A stretch of 64,000 bases of DNA from an uncultured Parabacteroides sp. (GCF_905196875.1 NZ_CAJJWO010000001.1:1-64000), one strand, 5' to 3'; positions 17,792 to 27,479 are shown, counted from the first letter of the stretch. The notes: generated by a model from the sequence alone, not told the origin. Translations and numbers: made by a program.

Positions 17792-18724
17792 ATGAATTAT
17801 TCATATTGCGGAAAAACCGGGATGAAAGTTCCCATCCTGAGCTATGGCGCATCGTCGTTAGGCAGTGTATTTCACGAGACGCGCGAAGCGGAAAGTATCG
17901 AAGCTGTCTTTACAGCAGTAGAAAACGGGATGAATTTCATCGACGTCTCGCCCTACTACGGTCATTACAAGGCTGAAACCGTCCTGGGAAAAGCCTTGAA
18001 AGAAATACCACGCGACACTTATCTGCTTTCCACCAAAGTAGGCCGTTACGGGAAAGAGGGTGTCAATACCTGGGATTACTCGGCCCAACGGGCAACCGAA
18101 AGCGTTTACGAAAGCATGGAGCGGCTACATATCGAACAGATCGACCTGATCAATGTACACGACATCGAATTTGCCGACCTCAACCAGGTAGTCAATGAAA
18201 CACTTCCAGCCCTGGTGGAACTACGCGAAAAAGGCATCGTAAAACATGTGGGGATCACCGACCTGCAACTGGAGAACCTCCAGTGGATAATAGACCACGT
18301 ACCGGAAGGCACTGTTGAAACCGTTCTTAATTTTTGCCATTACTGCCTGAACGATGATAAACTGGCTGATTTTCTGGATTATTTCGAAGCGAAACAGATC
18401 GGCGTTATCAATGCCTCTCCCTTGTCGATGGGCTTACTCTCCTTACGGGGTGTCCCCGACTGGCATCCGGCACCTGCCTCCCTGATCGAGGCCTGTCAAA
18501 AGGCTGTGCAACACTGCCAGTCGAAAGAGTATCCGATCGAAAAGCTGGCTATCCAGTATGCGATCAGTAATCCACGGATAGCTACCACCCTGTTCAGTTC
18601 GGCTAACCCTGGCAACGTTTTAAAAAATATCCGCTACGCAGAAGAACCGATCGACTGGCAACTGGTATGGGAGGTACAGGATATTATAGGCGATCAGAAA
18701 CGGGTAAGCTGGGCCAACTCATGA
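17792..18724 (+). CDS. Aldo/keto reductase, probable L-galactose 1-dehydrogenase
   Basis: NAD(P)-dependent oxidoreductase of 310 residues with the AKR TIM barrel. The catalytic tetrad is visible: Asp and Tyr in FIDVSPYYGHYKAE (about 50-63), Lys in LLSTKVGRYG (about 78) and His in INVHDIEF (about 117). It resembles L-galactose/L-fucose dehydrogenases that oxidise the sugar at C1 to the 1,5-lactone. The order AKR, amidohydrolase-type lactonase, permease, Zn-dehydrogenase is the one I recall for L-galactose use in Bacteroides vulgatus. Its stop overlaps the next start (ATGA). L-fucose is the main alternative substrate, since it differs only at C6. Confidence 0.85.
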   Translation: MNYSYCGKTGMKVPILSYGASSLGSVFHETREAESIEAVFTAVENGMNFIDVSPYYGHYKAETVLGKALKEIPRDTYLLSTKVGRYGKEGVNTWDYSAQRATESVYESMERLHIEQIDLINVHDIEFADLNQVVNETLPALVELREKGIVKHVGITDLQLENLQWIIDHVPEGTVETVLNFCHYCLNDDKLADFLDYFEAKQIGVINASPLSMGLLSLRGVPDWHPAPASLIEACQKAVQHCQSKEYPIEKLAIQYAISNPRIATTLFSSANPGNVLKNIRYAEEPIDWQLVWEVQDIIGDQKRVSWANS

Positions 18725-19644
18725 ACAGAACGATAATAGATGCCCACTCCCACCTGTGGCTCCGGCAAGATACTCTTGTCGAGGGTATGCCTATTCGCAC
18801 ACTCGGAAACGGTCGTTCCCTCTTTATGGGCGAAGTACGGCAAATGCTCCCTCCTTTTATGGTCGATGGGAAAAACACAGCCGAAGTCTTTCTGTCGAAT
18901 ATGGACTATGCTCAAGTGGCAGCCGCTGTTATTACACAAGAGTATATCGACGGGTTCCAGAATGACTATTTGCAGGAAGTTGCAGCCGACCATCCGGAGC
19001 GTTTCTTCATTTGCGGTCTTTGTGAATTCCGTCGCCCCGGATACTTTGAACAAGCACGGCAACTCATCATGCAAGGATTCAAAGCAATCAAGATACCTGC
19101 ACAACGACTGTTGTTAAAAGAAGGGCGTGTCTACCTGAACTGCGATGAAATGATGCGTATGTTCCGTTACATGGAAGAACAGCAGATCATTCTTTCCATC
19201 GACCTGGCAGACGGGGCCATACAGACAGTCGAACTGGAAGAGGTCATACAAGAATGTCCCGCACTGAAAATAGCGATCGGCCATTTCGGAATGGTAACAC
19301 GTCCTGACTGGCTGACACAGATCCGCCTCGCCCGTTATCCGAACGTGATGATAGAATCGGGAGGTATCACTTGGCTATTTAATGACGAGTTCTATCCTTT
19401 CAAAGAAGCCGTCCGGGCCATCCGTGAAGCAGCCGGGTTAGTCGGAATGGATAAGTTGATGTGGGGCTCCGATTATCCGCGTACGATCACTGCCATCACC
19501 TATAAAATGTCGTACGACTTTATTACCCGTTCGAAAGAGTTGAGCGAACAAGAGAAAGATCTCTTTCTCGGGGAAAATGCAATTGCCTTCTACGGCTTCC
19601 GCAATCTTCCGGTATTACCTTATATAAAGAACATGTCCGAGTAA
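18721..19644 (+). CDS. Amidohydrolase-superfamily lactonase, probable L-galactono-1,5-lactonase
   Basis: Hydrolase of about 307 residues in the COG3618-like amidohydrolase group, expected to open the sugar 1,5-lactone made by the preceding enzyme. Metal and active-site motifs include HxH in IDAHSHLW (residues 5-12), IAIGHFGM and the late Asp in LMWGSDYPRT. I chose the ATG at 18721, which overlaps the previous stop by four bases and starts right before the HxH strand; the longer in-frame start at 18667 would lie inside the aldo/keto reductase gene. L-fucono-lactone is the alternative substrate, as related enzymes accept both. Confidence 0.85.
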   Translation: MNRTIIDAHSHLWLRQDTLVEGMPIRTLGNGRSLFMGEVRQMLPPFMVDGKNTAEVFLSNMDYAQVAAAVITQEYIDGFQNDYLQEVAADHPERFFICGLCEFRRPGYFEQARQLIMQGFKAIKIPAQRLLLKEGRVYLNCDEMMRMFRYMEEQQIILSIDLADGAIQTVELEEVIQECPALKIAIGHFGMVTRPDWLTQIRLARYPNVMIESGGITWLFNDEFYPFKEAVRAIREAAGLVGMDKLMWGSDYPRTITAITYKMSYDFITRSKELSEQEKDLFLGENAIAFYGFRNLPVLPYIKNMSE

Positions 19645-19665
19645 AATACCTTAAAATAATTTACC

Positions 19666-20922
19666 ATGAAAAAGAACAACTATGCCTTGCCACTGGCACT
19701 TATCTTCAGCCTTTTCTTCCTGTGGGCAATCAGCAGTAACCTGTTGCCTACCATGATCCGGCAATTGATGAAAACCTGCGAACTGAATGCGTTCGAAGCC
19801 TCTTTTACCGAAACAGCGTACTGGCTGGCTTACTTCATCTTCCCGATACCGATCGCCATGTTTATGAAACGGTACAGTTACAAATCAGGAATCATATTCG
19901 GCTTGCTGCTGGCAGCTTTCGGAGGATTATTGTTTTTCCCGGCCGCCATCCTGAAAGAATACTGGGGTTATCTGACTATTTTCTTTATTATTGCCACCGG
20001 AATGTGTTTTCTGGAAACAGCCGCAAACCCATATGTAACAGCTTTGGGGGATCAGGATACCGCCCCGCGCCGCCTCAACCTGGCACAATCATTCAACGGG
20101 TTGGGCGCTTTTATCGCAGCCATGTTTCTCAGTAAACTGGTATTGAGTGGCGACCACTATACCCGCACCTCCCTACCGACCGATTACCCCGGAGGATGGG
20201 ATGCTTATATCCAGTTTGAAACGGATTCGATGAAGCAACCGTATCTCCTGTTAGCACTACTCTTAATAATAATAGCGGTTGTCTTCATCGTTTCCAAACT
20301 TCCCAAAATACAAGACGAAGAACATTCGAAGGAAAAAGGTAAAGACCGAAAATTAATCGACTTCGGCGTATTGAAACGTTCGCATCTTCGCTGGGGAGTA
20401 ATCGCACAGTTCTTTTATAACGGAGGACAAACGGCTATCAACAGCCTGTTTCTAGTGTACTGTTGTAGTTATGCCGGGTTATCAGAATCGGTGGCAACTA
20501 CTTTCTTCGGTCTGTATATGCTTGCGTTTCTGCTCGGTCGCTGGATCGGAACATTGCTGATGGTGAAGTTTCGCCCACAAGACATGTTGCTGGTGTATGC
20601 CCTGTTAAACGTAGTACTTTGCGGAGTGATCGCCCTATGCGGCGGAACAGTCGGACTGTATGCGATGCTGGCAGTATCTTTCTTTATGTCGATCATGTAT
20701 CCGACACAATTCTCGCTGGCACTAAAGGACCTTGGGGAAAATACCAAGAGCGGGGCTGCCTTCCTGGTAATGGCTATCGTGGGGAATGCGTGCCTACCTC
20801 AGTTGACGGCTTATGTGATGCATCATTTTGAAGCGGTTTATTATGTCGCTTATCTGGTTCCGTTAGTTTGTTTCCTTTTCTGTGCGTTCTACGGATGGAA
20901 AGGATATAAAGTGGTTAATTAA
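19666..20922 (+). CDS. FucP-like MFS sugar permease
   Basis: Proton-coupled inner-membrane permease of 418 residues with about 12 membrane segments, related to the L-fucose:H+ symporter FucP and other FHS-family carriers. Visible features are the N-terminal segment ALIFSLFFLWAISSNLLP, the family-conserved region MCFLETAANPYVTALGD (about 123-139) and LNLAQSFNGLGAF. It lies between the lactonase (21-nt gap) and the Zn-dehydrogenase (13-nt gap), so import of the operon's own sugar, L-galactose or L-fucose, is likely. The best-known sugar pathway of this gene order has a transporter in the same third position. Confidence 0.9.
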   Translation: MKKNNYALPLALIFSLFFLWAISSNLLPTMIRQLMKTCELNAFEASFTETAYWLAYFIFPIPIAMFMKRYSYKSGIIFGLLLAAFGGLLFFPAAILKEYWGYLTIFFIIATGMCFLETAANPYVTALGDQDTAPRRLNLAQSFNGLGAFIAAMFLSKLVLSGDHYTRTSLPTDYPGGWDAYIQFETDSMKQPYLLLALLLIIIAVVFIVSKLPKIQDEEHSKEKGKDRKLIDFGVLKRSHLRWGVIAQFFYNGGQTAINSLFLVYCCSYAGLSESVATTFFGLYMLAFLLGRWIGTLLMVKFRPQDMLLVYALLNVVLCGVIALCGGTVGLYAMLAVSFFMSIMYPTQFSLALKDLGENTKSGAAFLVMAIVGNACLPQLTAYVMHHFEAVYYVAYLVPLVCFLFCAFYGWKGYKVVN

Positions 20923-20935
20923 TCTATAATATATA

Positions 20936-21958
20936 ATGTATATGAAAGCAATACAAATTCCTGTATCGGAAACATTGCAGGTGGTCGATATAATGAAGCC
21001 CGAAATGAAGAGTGAAGAAATCCTTCTGAAAATTAAGTTTGTCGGTTTTTGCGGCTCCGACCTGAACACATTTCTGGGGCGTAACCCGATGGTCAAACTT
21101 CCCGTTATCCCCGGGCATGAGGTCGGAGCTGTGATTGAAGCCGTAGGTCCTGATGTTCCTACCGGACTCAAGCCGGGCATGAACGTGACCGTCAATCCTT
21201 ACACCAACTGCGGTAAATGTGCCGCCTGCCGCAACGGACGGGTAAATGCCTGCGAACATAATGAGACGTTCGGTGTACAACGCAACGGCGCCATGGTTGA
21301 ATATCTCTCGCTTCCCTGGCAGAAAGTAATCCCGGCCCCCGGCATTTCTCCACGCGACTGCGCCCTGATCGAACCGATGAGCGTAGGATTCCATGCTGTT
21401 TCCCGCGGACAAGTTACCGACATCGACACCGTCCTGGTCATTGGCTGCGGCATGATCGGTTGCGGAGCGATCGTTCGTGCTGCTTTAAGAGGTGCAACTG
21501 TGATCGCGATGGATATGGATGCCGGAAAACTGGAACTGGCAAAACACATCGGTGCCAACTTCACCATCAACTCACGGACGGAAAATGTACACGAACGCTT
21601 ACTGGGGATAACAGACGGACTGGGGCCGGATGTTATTATCGAAGCCGTAGGAAGTCCGGCAACGTATGTAATGGCCGTAAACGAAGTTGCTTTTACCGGC
21701 CGAGTAGTCTGTATCGGTTATGCTAAAAGCGAAGTGACCTTCCAGACCAAACTCTTCGTACAAAAAGAGTTGGACATCAGGGGTTCCCGTAATGCATTAC
21801 CGGAAGATTTCAGGGCTGTAGTCCGTTATCTTCAACAGGGCAACTGTCCGCGGAAGGAACTTATATCTAAAACAGTAACACCGGAAGAAGCACTTGATGC
21901 CATGCAGGAATGGGATGCCGACCCCGGTAAAGTATTTCGTATTCTTGTAAAGTTCTGA
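20936..21958 (+). CDS. Zinc-dependent alcohol dehydrogenase, probable L-galactonate 5-dehydrogenase
   Basis: Medium-chain dehydrogenase of 340 residues. The catalytic zinc site is in GFCGSDLNTF and PGHEVGAVIEAVG (about 38 and 60), the structural zinc site is the four-Cys NCGKCAACRNGRVNACE (about 88-104), and the NAD-binding Rossmann motif is VIGCGMIGCGAIV (about 165). The size and neighbours fit L-galactonate dehydrogenase (LgoD/YjjN type), which makes D-tagaturonate, the substrate of the UxaB encoded two genes on. If the operon handled L-fucose instead, the reaction would be on a fuconate-derived keto acid. A second in-frame ATG at 20942 is possible. Confidence 0.82.
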   Translation: MYMKAIQIPVSETLQVVDIMKPEMKSEEILLKIKFVGFCGSDLNTFLGRNPMVKLPVIPGHEVGAVIEAVGPDVPTGLKPGMNVTVNPYTNCGKCAACRNGRVNACEHNETFGVQRNGAMVEYLSLPWQKVIPAPGISPRDCALIEPMSVGFHAVSRGQVTDIDTVLVIGCGMIGCGAIVRAALRGATVIAMDMDAGKLELAKHIGANFTINSRTENVHERLLGITDGLGPDVIIEAVGSPATYVMAVNEVAFTGRVVCIGYAKSEVTFQTKLFVQKELDIRGSRNALPEDFRAVVRYLQQGNCPRKELISKTVTPEEALDAMQEWDADPGKVFRILVKF

Positions 21959-22031
21959 CATATTAAAAATTTAATTACCTTCGCGGAATTAACCATCGCA
22001 GAACATAAATCAAGAATCGAGATAAGTTACC

Positions 22032-24551
22032 ATGAAAAAGCTAATCAATTTAATAGTATTTTTTCTGATCGTCAGTCTGAATGGCTGGGCGCAGGAAGCC
22101 GCTGAAATAATCCGGGTGGCATGTGTAGGAAACAGTATTACATTTGGAGCTGGGATTGCCAACCGCGACCGCGACAGTTACCCTTCGGTTCTCGGACAAA
22201 TGCTCGGAAAGGAGTATGAAGTACGGAACTTCGGCTTTAGTGCCCGTACTATGCTGATGAAAGGGGATCGTCCTTACATGAAGGAACAAATGTTTAAAGA
22301 TGCTCTCAGTTATAATCCCGACATCGTTGTGATCAAGCTGGGGACAAATGATTCCAAATCGTTCAACTGGAAATACAAAGCCGGACTTCCCGGAGATATT
22401 CAGACGATGGTCAATGCGTTTAAGGCAATTCCATCAAAACCAAAGATCTATCTCTGTTATCCTCCCAAAGCCTATGTCAGCGATGCCGGAATTAACGACA
22501 GTATCATTGCAGCCGGTGTTATTCCAGTGATTGAACAGGTAGCGAAAAGAAACAAATTACCGATCATAGACTTGTATACGGCATTGAGTGGCATGCAGGA
22601 ACATTTCCCGGATAATGTCCATCCCGATCCGGTCGGTGCACACAAGATCGCCGAGACCGTTTACAAAGCGATTACAGGCAAAGAAACTTCTCACCAGATG
22701 CAAACTTTTCCCGGTCTGAAAAGCGAATGGAACGGATGCGACCGTTACGATTTCCAGTTCAAGGGACGCGATGCGATCGTGGTTGTCCCTAAACAGGCGG
22801 CTAAAGGGAATCCGTGGATATGGCGGCCGGCTTTCTTCAATGCTTTCCCCAGTGTAGACAAGGCTTTACTGGAAAAAGGATTTCATGTAGCTTATTATGA
22901 TGTGACACACTGTTATGGAAACCCACGCGCAGTAGCACTAGGTACGGATTTCTACCATTATATGAAAGATTGGTACGGACTTTCTCCGAAAGTGACCCTG
23001 GAAGGATTCAGCCGCGGTGGTTTATATGCTTTGAACTGGGCTGCCAAAAATACAGACAAGATCGCCTGTATCTACATCGATGCCCCGGTTTGTAATGTAT
23101 TCAGTTGGCCGGGAAGAAAGAATGCAGAGTTGTGGAACGACCTGTTGAAAGAATGGAACCTGACAGACGAAGAGATGAATTTGTTCAAAGGTAATCCGAT
23201 CGACAATCTGGAACCGTTGGCAAAAGCCGGAATCCCGATCATCAGCGTTTGCGGAGATGCCGACAAAGTCGTTCCGTTCAAGGATAATATGGATATAGTA
23301 CGTTCTCGTTACCTGGCGTTGGGTGGTCCGGTAGAAGTAATTATCAAACCAGGTGTAGACCATCATCCCCATAGCCTGGAAAATCCGGGACCGGTCGTGG
23401 ACTTCATCCTCCGCCACCAACCGGAATATGAAAAATACCTGCATTACAATGTGCGAGGCAGCCTGCAAAACTCGTTTATCAAGTTCGAGAAAGAACGTAA
23501 AGCACGTGTCGCTTTCCTGGGCGGCTCCATCACAGAGATGAACGGATGGAAAAACATGATCGAAAAACAACTGCAACAGCGTTTCCCTTATACGACTTTC
23601 GAATTTATAGAAGCCGGCATCGGTTCTACCGGAACGACTCCGGGTTCCTTCCGAATGAAAAATGATATTCTCTCGAAAGGAAAAATAGACCTGCTTTTTG
23701 TGGAAGCAGCCGTGAACGACCATACAAACCATTTTACTCCATTGGAACAGGTGCGTGGTATGGAAGGGGAAGTGCGCCATGCATTACTAAGTAATCCGGA
23801 AATGGATATTGTGATGTTACACTTCATCTACGATCCGTTTATCCCGATGGTTGCTAAAAAACAGCAACCGGACGTAATACTGAACCACGAACGGGTGGCA
23901 AACCATTACCTGATTCCGTCTGTCAACCTGGTTCAGGAAATAGGCGAACGGATGCAGGACGGCGAGTTCACCTGGGAACAGTTCGGCGGAACCCATCCGT
24001 TACCGTTCGGACATAAATTCTATGCCGCAGCTATCAACCACCTCTTCGATACGATGTGGAAAGGAATCACTCCCGACAGTCCGGTCGTTGCCCACGAAAT
24101 ACCTGCACAACCACTCGATGCATACAGTTATTACGGCGGCGACTTTATCGACCTGAAAGAGGCTAAACTGAACAAAGGCTGGAAATACATTCCTTCCTGG
24201 CGTGCGGATAATACATATGAAAAAAGAAAAGGTTTCGTTGACGTTCCCATGCTGGAGGCAACCCGTCCGGGCGACAAATTGACGCTCGACTTCACTGGAA
24301 AAGCGATCGGTATTTTCTGTACACCGGGTCCGACAGCCGGAATCCTTGAATACAGCATCGACGGTGCCCCATTCAAAAAGCTCGATACGTTTACCGAATG
24401 GAGCAAATATCTTTATATTCCCTGGGTATATATGCTGGAAACAGAATTAGACGACACTGCCCATAAACTGGTACTTCGTATCTCGAAAGAAAAGAATCCC
24501 GATTCTTTAGGTACGGAATGTCAGATACGAAACTTCGTTGTAAACAAATAA
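22032..24551 (+). CDS. Three-domain secreted esterase: SGNH - alpha/beta hydrolase - SGNH
   Basis: Exported protein of 839 residues with three hydrolase-type domains. After the signal peptide (LINLIVFFLIVSLNGWAQ), SGNH domain 1 (about 25-215) has VACVGNSITFG, KLGTNDS and NVHPDPVGAH. An alpha/beta-hydrolase domain (about 230-465) has the elbow LEGFSRGGLYAL, acid CGDADKVVPF and His in GVDHHPH. SGNH domain 2 (about 490-690) has VAFLGGSITEMNG, EAAVNDHTN and GGTHPLPFGH. A C-terminal beta-rich part of about 140 residues ends the protein. All three catalytic sets look intact. It probably removes several ester groups, such as acetyls, from one glycan (inference). It starts 73 nt after the dehydrogenase gene and ends 1 nt before uxaB. 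Confidence 0.85.
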   Translation: MKKLINLIVFFLIVSLNGWAQEAAEIIRVACVGNSITFGAGIANRDRDSYPSVLGQMLGKEYEVRNFGFSARTMLMKGDRPYMKEQMFKDALSYNPDIVVIKLGTNDSKSFNWKYKAGLPGDIQTMVNAFKAIPSKPKIYLCYPPKAYVSDAGINDSIIAAGVIPVIEQVAKRNKLPIIDLYTALSGMQEHFPDNVHPDPVGAHKIAETVYKAITGKETSHQMQTFPGLKSEWNGCDRYDFQFKGRDAIVVVPKQAAKGNPWIWRPAFFNAFPSVDKALLEKGFHVAYYDVTHCYGNPRAVALGTDFYHYMKDWYGLSPKVTLEGFSRGGLYALNWAAKNTDKIACIYIDAPVCNVFSWPGRKNAELWNDLLKEWNLTDEEMNLFKGNPIDNLEPLAKAGIPIISVCGDADKVVPFKDNMDIVRSRYLALGGPVEVIIKPGVDHHPHSLENPGPVVDFILRHQPEYEKYLHYNVRGSLQNSFIKFEKERKARVAFLGGSITEMNGWKNMIEKQLQQRFPYTTFEFIEAGIGSTGTTPGSFRMKNDILSKGKIDLLFVEAAVNDHTNHFTPLEQVRGMEGEVRHALLSNPEMDIVMLHFIYDPFIPMVAKKQQPDVILNHERVANHYLIPSVNLVQEIGERMQDGEFTWEQFGGTHPLPFGHKFYAAAINHLFDTMWKGITPDSPVVAHEIPAQPLDAYSYYGGDFIDLKEAKLNKGWKYIPSWRADNTYEKRKGFVDVPMLEATRPGDKLTLDFTGKAIGIFCTPGPTAGILEYSIDGAPFKKLDTFTEWSKYLYIPWVYMLETELDDTAHKLVLRISKEKNPDSLGTECQIRNFVVNK

Positions 24552-24552
24552 A

Positions 24553-25992
24553 ATGAAAGAATTAAACAGGCAGAACGCTCCGGTCACTCTCCGGCCGGAA
24601 CGTATCATACAGTTTGGAGAAGGTAATTTCCTTCGGGCATTTGTAGACTGGATCATCTGGAATATGAATGCTAAAACGGACTTCAACAGTAATGTTGTGG
24701 TAGTTCAACCTATTGAAAAAGGGATGGTCGACATATTGAACCAACAGGACAACCTGTATCATGTCAACTTACAGGGCCTGGATAAAGGGGAAACAGTCAA
24801 CTGTATCGAACTGATCGACGTGATCAGCCGTTCACTGAATCCTTACACCGATTTCGAAGCATTCATTCAATTGGCGGAACAGCCGGAAATGCGTTTCGTG
24901 ATCTCCAACACGACCGAAGCGGGCATCGTTTTCGATTCGTCCTGCAAACCGGATGATGCGCCAGCCTCTTCTTATCCAGGTAAACTGACACAGTTACTTT
25001 ACCACCGTTTCAAAACATTCAACGGGGATAAGAATAAAGGATTAATCATCTTCCCCTGCGAATTGATCTTCCTGAACGGACACAAACTGAAGGAGACAAT
25101 CTACCAATACATCGATCTCTGGCAACTGGGCGAAGCGTTCAAAACCTGGTTCGAAGAGGCCTGTGGTGTTTATGCCACGCTGGTAGACCGTATCGTACCC
25201 GGTTTTCCACGAAAAGAGATCGATACCATCAAAGAAAAGCTCCAATATAACGATAACCTGGTGGTACAGGCTGAGATATTTCATTTATGGGTGATCGAAG
25301 CACCACAGGAAATATCCAGGGAATTTCCCGCCGATAAAGCCGGCCTGAATGTGTTGTTCGTTCCGTCCGAAGCTCCATATCACGAAAGAAAGGTTACTTT
25401 ACTGAACGGCCCTCACACTGTCCTTTCGCCCGTTGCTTTCCTTTCCGGAATCGACATCGTACGGGATGCCTGCCAGAATGAGGTGATCGGAAAATATATC
25501 CGCAAAGTGATGTTCGAAGAACTGATGGAAACGTTAGATCTGCCTAAATCAGAACTGGAACAGTTTGCAAATGATGTACTGGACCGTTTCAACAATCCGT
25601 TTGTCGATCATCAGGTTACTTCCATCATGCTGAACTCTTTCCCCAAATACCAGACACGTGACCTGCCGGGTCTGAAAGAATACCTGAAACGCAAAGGCGT
25701 TTTGCCGGAAGGACTTGTATTGGGACTGGCAGCGATCCTTACCTATTATAAAGGAGGCCAACGTGAAGACGGAACCGAGATCGTTCCCAACGATGATTCG
25801 AAGACAATATGCCTGATGAAAGAACTTTGGGCAACCAACTCTACACGGACCGTGGCAAAAAATACCCTGGCAATGGATGAGATTTGGGGCGAAGACCTCA
25901 ATCGGATTTCCGGGTTGACAGAGCGGGTTATTTATTACCTGGACGCGATTCAGGAAAAAGGTATGAGAGAGGTAGTAAAAGAGATTCTCTGA
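24553..25992 (+). CDS. uxaB: Tagaturonate reductase (altronate oxidoreductase)
   Basis: Member of the mannitol-dehydrogenase family, 479 residues, reducing D-tagaturonate to D-altronate with NADH in the cytoplasm. The N-terminal nucleotide-binding motif is IIQFGEGNFLRAFVDWIIW (about 17-35), and the C-terminal domain has the family signature KVTLLNGPHTVLSPVAFLSG (about 281-300) with the Lys and His expected at the active site. Its ATG follows the esterase stop by a single base, and its own stop overlaps the uxaA start by one base, so the three are co-transcribed and probably translationally coupled. It accepts the product expected from the Zn-dehydrogenase upstream. Confidence 0.92.
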   Translation: MKELNRQNAPVTLRPERIIQFGEGNFLRAFVDWIIWNMNAKTDFNSNVVVVQPIEKGMVDILNQQDNLYHVNLQGLDKGETVNCIELIDVISRSLNPYTDFEAFIQLAEQPEMRFVISNTTEAGIVFDSSCKPDDAPASSYPGKLTQLLYHRFKTFNGDKNKGLIIFPCELIFLNGHKLKETIYQYIDLWQLGEAFKTWFEEACGVYATLVDRIVPGFPRKEIDTIKEKLQYNDNLVVQAEIFHLWVIEAPQEISREFPADKAGLNVLFVPSEAPYHERKVTLLNGPHTVLSPVAFLSGIDIVRDACQNEVIGKYIRKVMFEELMETLDLPKSELEQFANDVLDRFNNPFVDHQVTSIMLNSFPKYQTRDLPGLKEYLKRKGVLPEGLVLGLAAILTYYKGGQREDGTEIVPNDDSKTICLMKELWATNSTRTVAKNTLAMDEIWGEDLNRISGLTERVIYYLDAIQEKGMREVVKEIL

Positions 25993-27479
25993 TGAAAAAG
26001 TATATCCAAATAAATCCGGTCGATAATGTCATCGTAGCCATAGATCCGTTATCAGCCGGAGATCAGATTGAACTTGGTGATCGTCAGATCGCTATCCGGG
26101 AAGAGATTCCAACCGGGCATAAAGTGGCTTTGAAAGATTTCACCACCGGTGATCTTGTTATCAAATATGGTTTTCCCATTGGCCACGCCCGGAACGATAT
26201 CCCCGCCGGAGCCTGGGTAAACGAAAAAAATATAAAAACAAACCTGGACGGGTTACAGGATTACACCTGGCAACCACAGGACACAACATTACATATTCCC
26301 AACAAAGAATTGACTTTTAACGGCTACCGCCGTAAAAACGGAGCAGTCGGCATACGTAATGAGATATGGATCCTGCCGACAGTCGGTTGTGTAAACGGCA
26401 TCATTAACCAACTGGTAGAAACTCTACGACGGGAAACGAATGGGAAAGGTGTGGATGCGATCGTGGCTTTTCCCCATAATTACGGCTGTTCCCAGTTAGG
26501 TGACGACCATGAGAATACCCGTAAAATCCTGCGGGATATGGTAAAACATCCGAACGCCGGTGCAGTACTGGTAGTCGGGCTAGGCTGTGAAAACAATCAG
26601 CCGGATACTTTCCGTGAGTTTCTGGGGGAATACGATACGGAACGTGTCCGCTTTATGGTCTGCCAAAAAGTGAAAGACGAGCAGGAAGAAGGCATGAAGC
26701 TACTACGCGAATTATATGCCATTGCCTCAACCGACCAACGTACGCCGGTTCCTTTCAGCGAACTGCGTATCGGTTTGAAATGCGGCGGTTCGGATGGTTT
26801 CTCCGGTATTACTGCCAATCCGCTATTGGGTATATTTTCCGATTTTCTGGTTGCACAGGGAGGAACGACAGTTTTGACGGAAGTCCCCGAAATGTTCGGG
26901 GCCGAAACATTATTAATGAATCGTTGCGGTACAGCAGAGTTATTCAACAAGACCGTCCGCCTCATCAACGACTTCAAAGCCTATTTCCTGGAAAACAAAC
27001 AGCCGGTCTATGAAAACCCTTCTCCCGGAAACAAAGCCGGAGGAATCTCTACACTGGAAGAAAAATCACTCGGCTGTACACAAAAATCCGGTAAATCGGG
27101 TGTAAAGGACGTACTTGTGTATGGCGATCGTTTAACGATAAAAGGATTGAATCTGTTGAGCGCCCCGGGCAATGACCTGGTAGCAAGTACAGCACTGGCG
27201 GCCTCCGGTTGCCACATGGTACTCTTCACCACCGGACGCGGAACGCCTTTCGGTACGTTTATCCCCACTGTAAAGATATCGACAAACACCACTCTATCGA
27301 AAAACAAACCCGGCTGGATTGATTTTAATGCCGGAACGTTAGTGGAAGGTGAATCGATGGAAACCCTCAGCGAGCAGTTTATCCGGTTCATATTGGAGGT
27401 AGCCGGAGGCCGTTTCGTAAACAACGAAAGGAAAGGATACCGTGAAATTGCCATCTTCAAATCCGGAGTCACTCTCTAA
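25992..27479 (+). CDS. uxaA: Altronate dehydratase
   Basis: Iron-dependent dehydratase of the UxaA/GarD family, 495 residues, converting D-altronate to 2-keto-3-deoxy-D-gluconate. An N-terminal SAF-like domain (about 1-75) is followed by the large UxaA domain (about 105-490; NGYRRKNGAVGIRNEIWILP, FPHNYGCSQLGDDHENT, GLGCENNQP, GLKCGGSDGFSGITANP). The ATG at 25992 overlaps the uxaB stop and gives the usual family N-terminus; a longer in-frame start at 25884 lies inside uxaB. It is the last gene of the operon, and the 66-bp triple-palindrome repeat begins 17 nt after its stop. Some UxaA relatives act on L-fuconate, so a fuconate dehydratase role cannot be excluded. Confidence 0.92.
   Translation: MKKYIQINPVDNVIVAIDPLSAGDQIELGDRQIAIREEIPTGHKVALKDFTTGDLVIKYGFPIGHARNDIPAGAWVNEKNIKTNLDGLQDYTWQPQDTTLHIPNKELTFNGYRRKNGAVGIRNEIWILPTVGCVNGIINQLVETLRRETNGKGVDAIVAFPHNYGCSQLGDDHENTRKILRDMVKHPNAGAVLVVGLGCENNQPDTFREFLGEYDTERVRFMVCQKVKDEQEEGMKLLRELYAIASTDQRTPVPFSELRIGLKCGGSDGFSGITANPLLGIFSDFLVAQGGTTVLTEVPEMFGAETLLMNRCGTAELFNKTVRLINDFKAYFLENKQPVYENPSPGNKAGGISTLEEKSLGCTQKSGKSGVKDVLVYGDRLTIKGLNLLSAPGNDLVASTALAASGCHMVLFTTGRGTPFGTFIPTVKISTNTTLSKNKPGWIDFNAGTLVEGESMETLSEQFIRFILEVAGGRFVNNERKGYREIAIFKSGVTL

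Noticed and set aside
23022..23780. 252-residue frame opposite the three-domain esterase
   Set aside because: Antisense shadow of a gene with three intact catalytic motifs; no plausible start context.
17792..27479. Oxidative L-fucose pathway as in Campylobacter
   Set aside because: It shares FucP, lactonase and UxaA-type genes, but the Zn-dehydrogenase followed by UxaB fits L-galactonate to tagaturonate to altronate better. Kept only as an alternative substrate.
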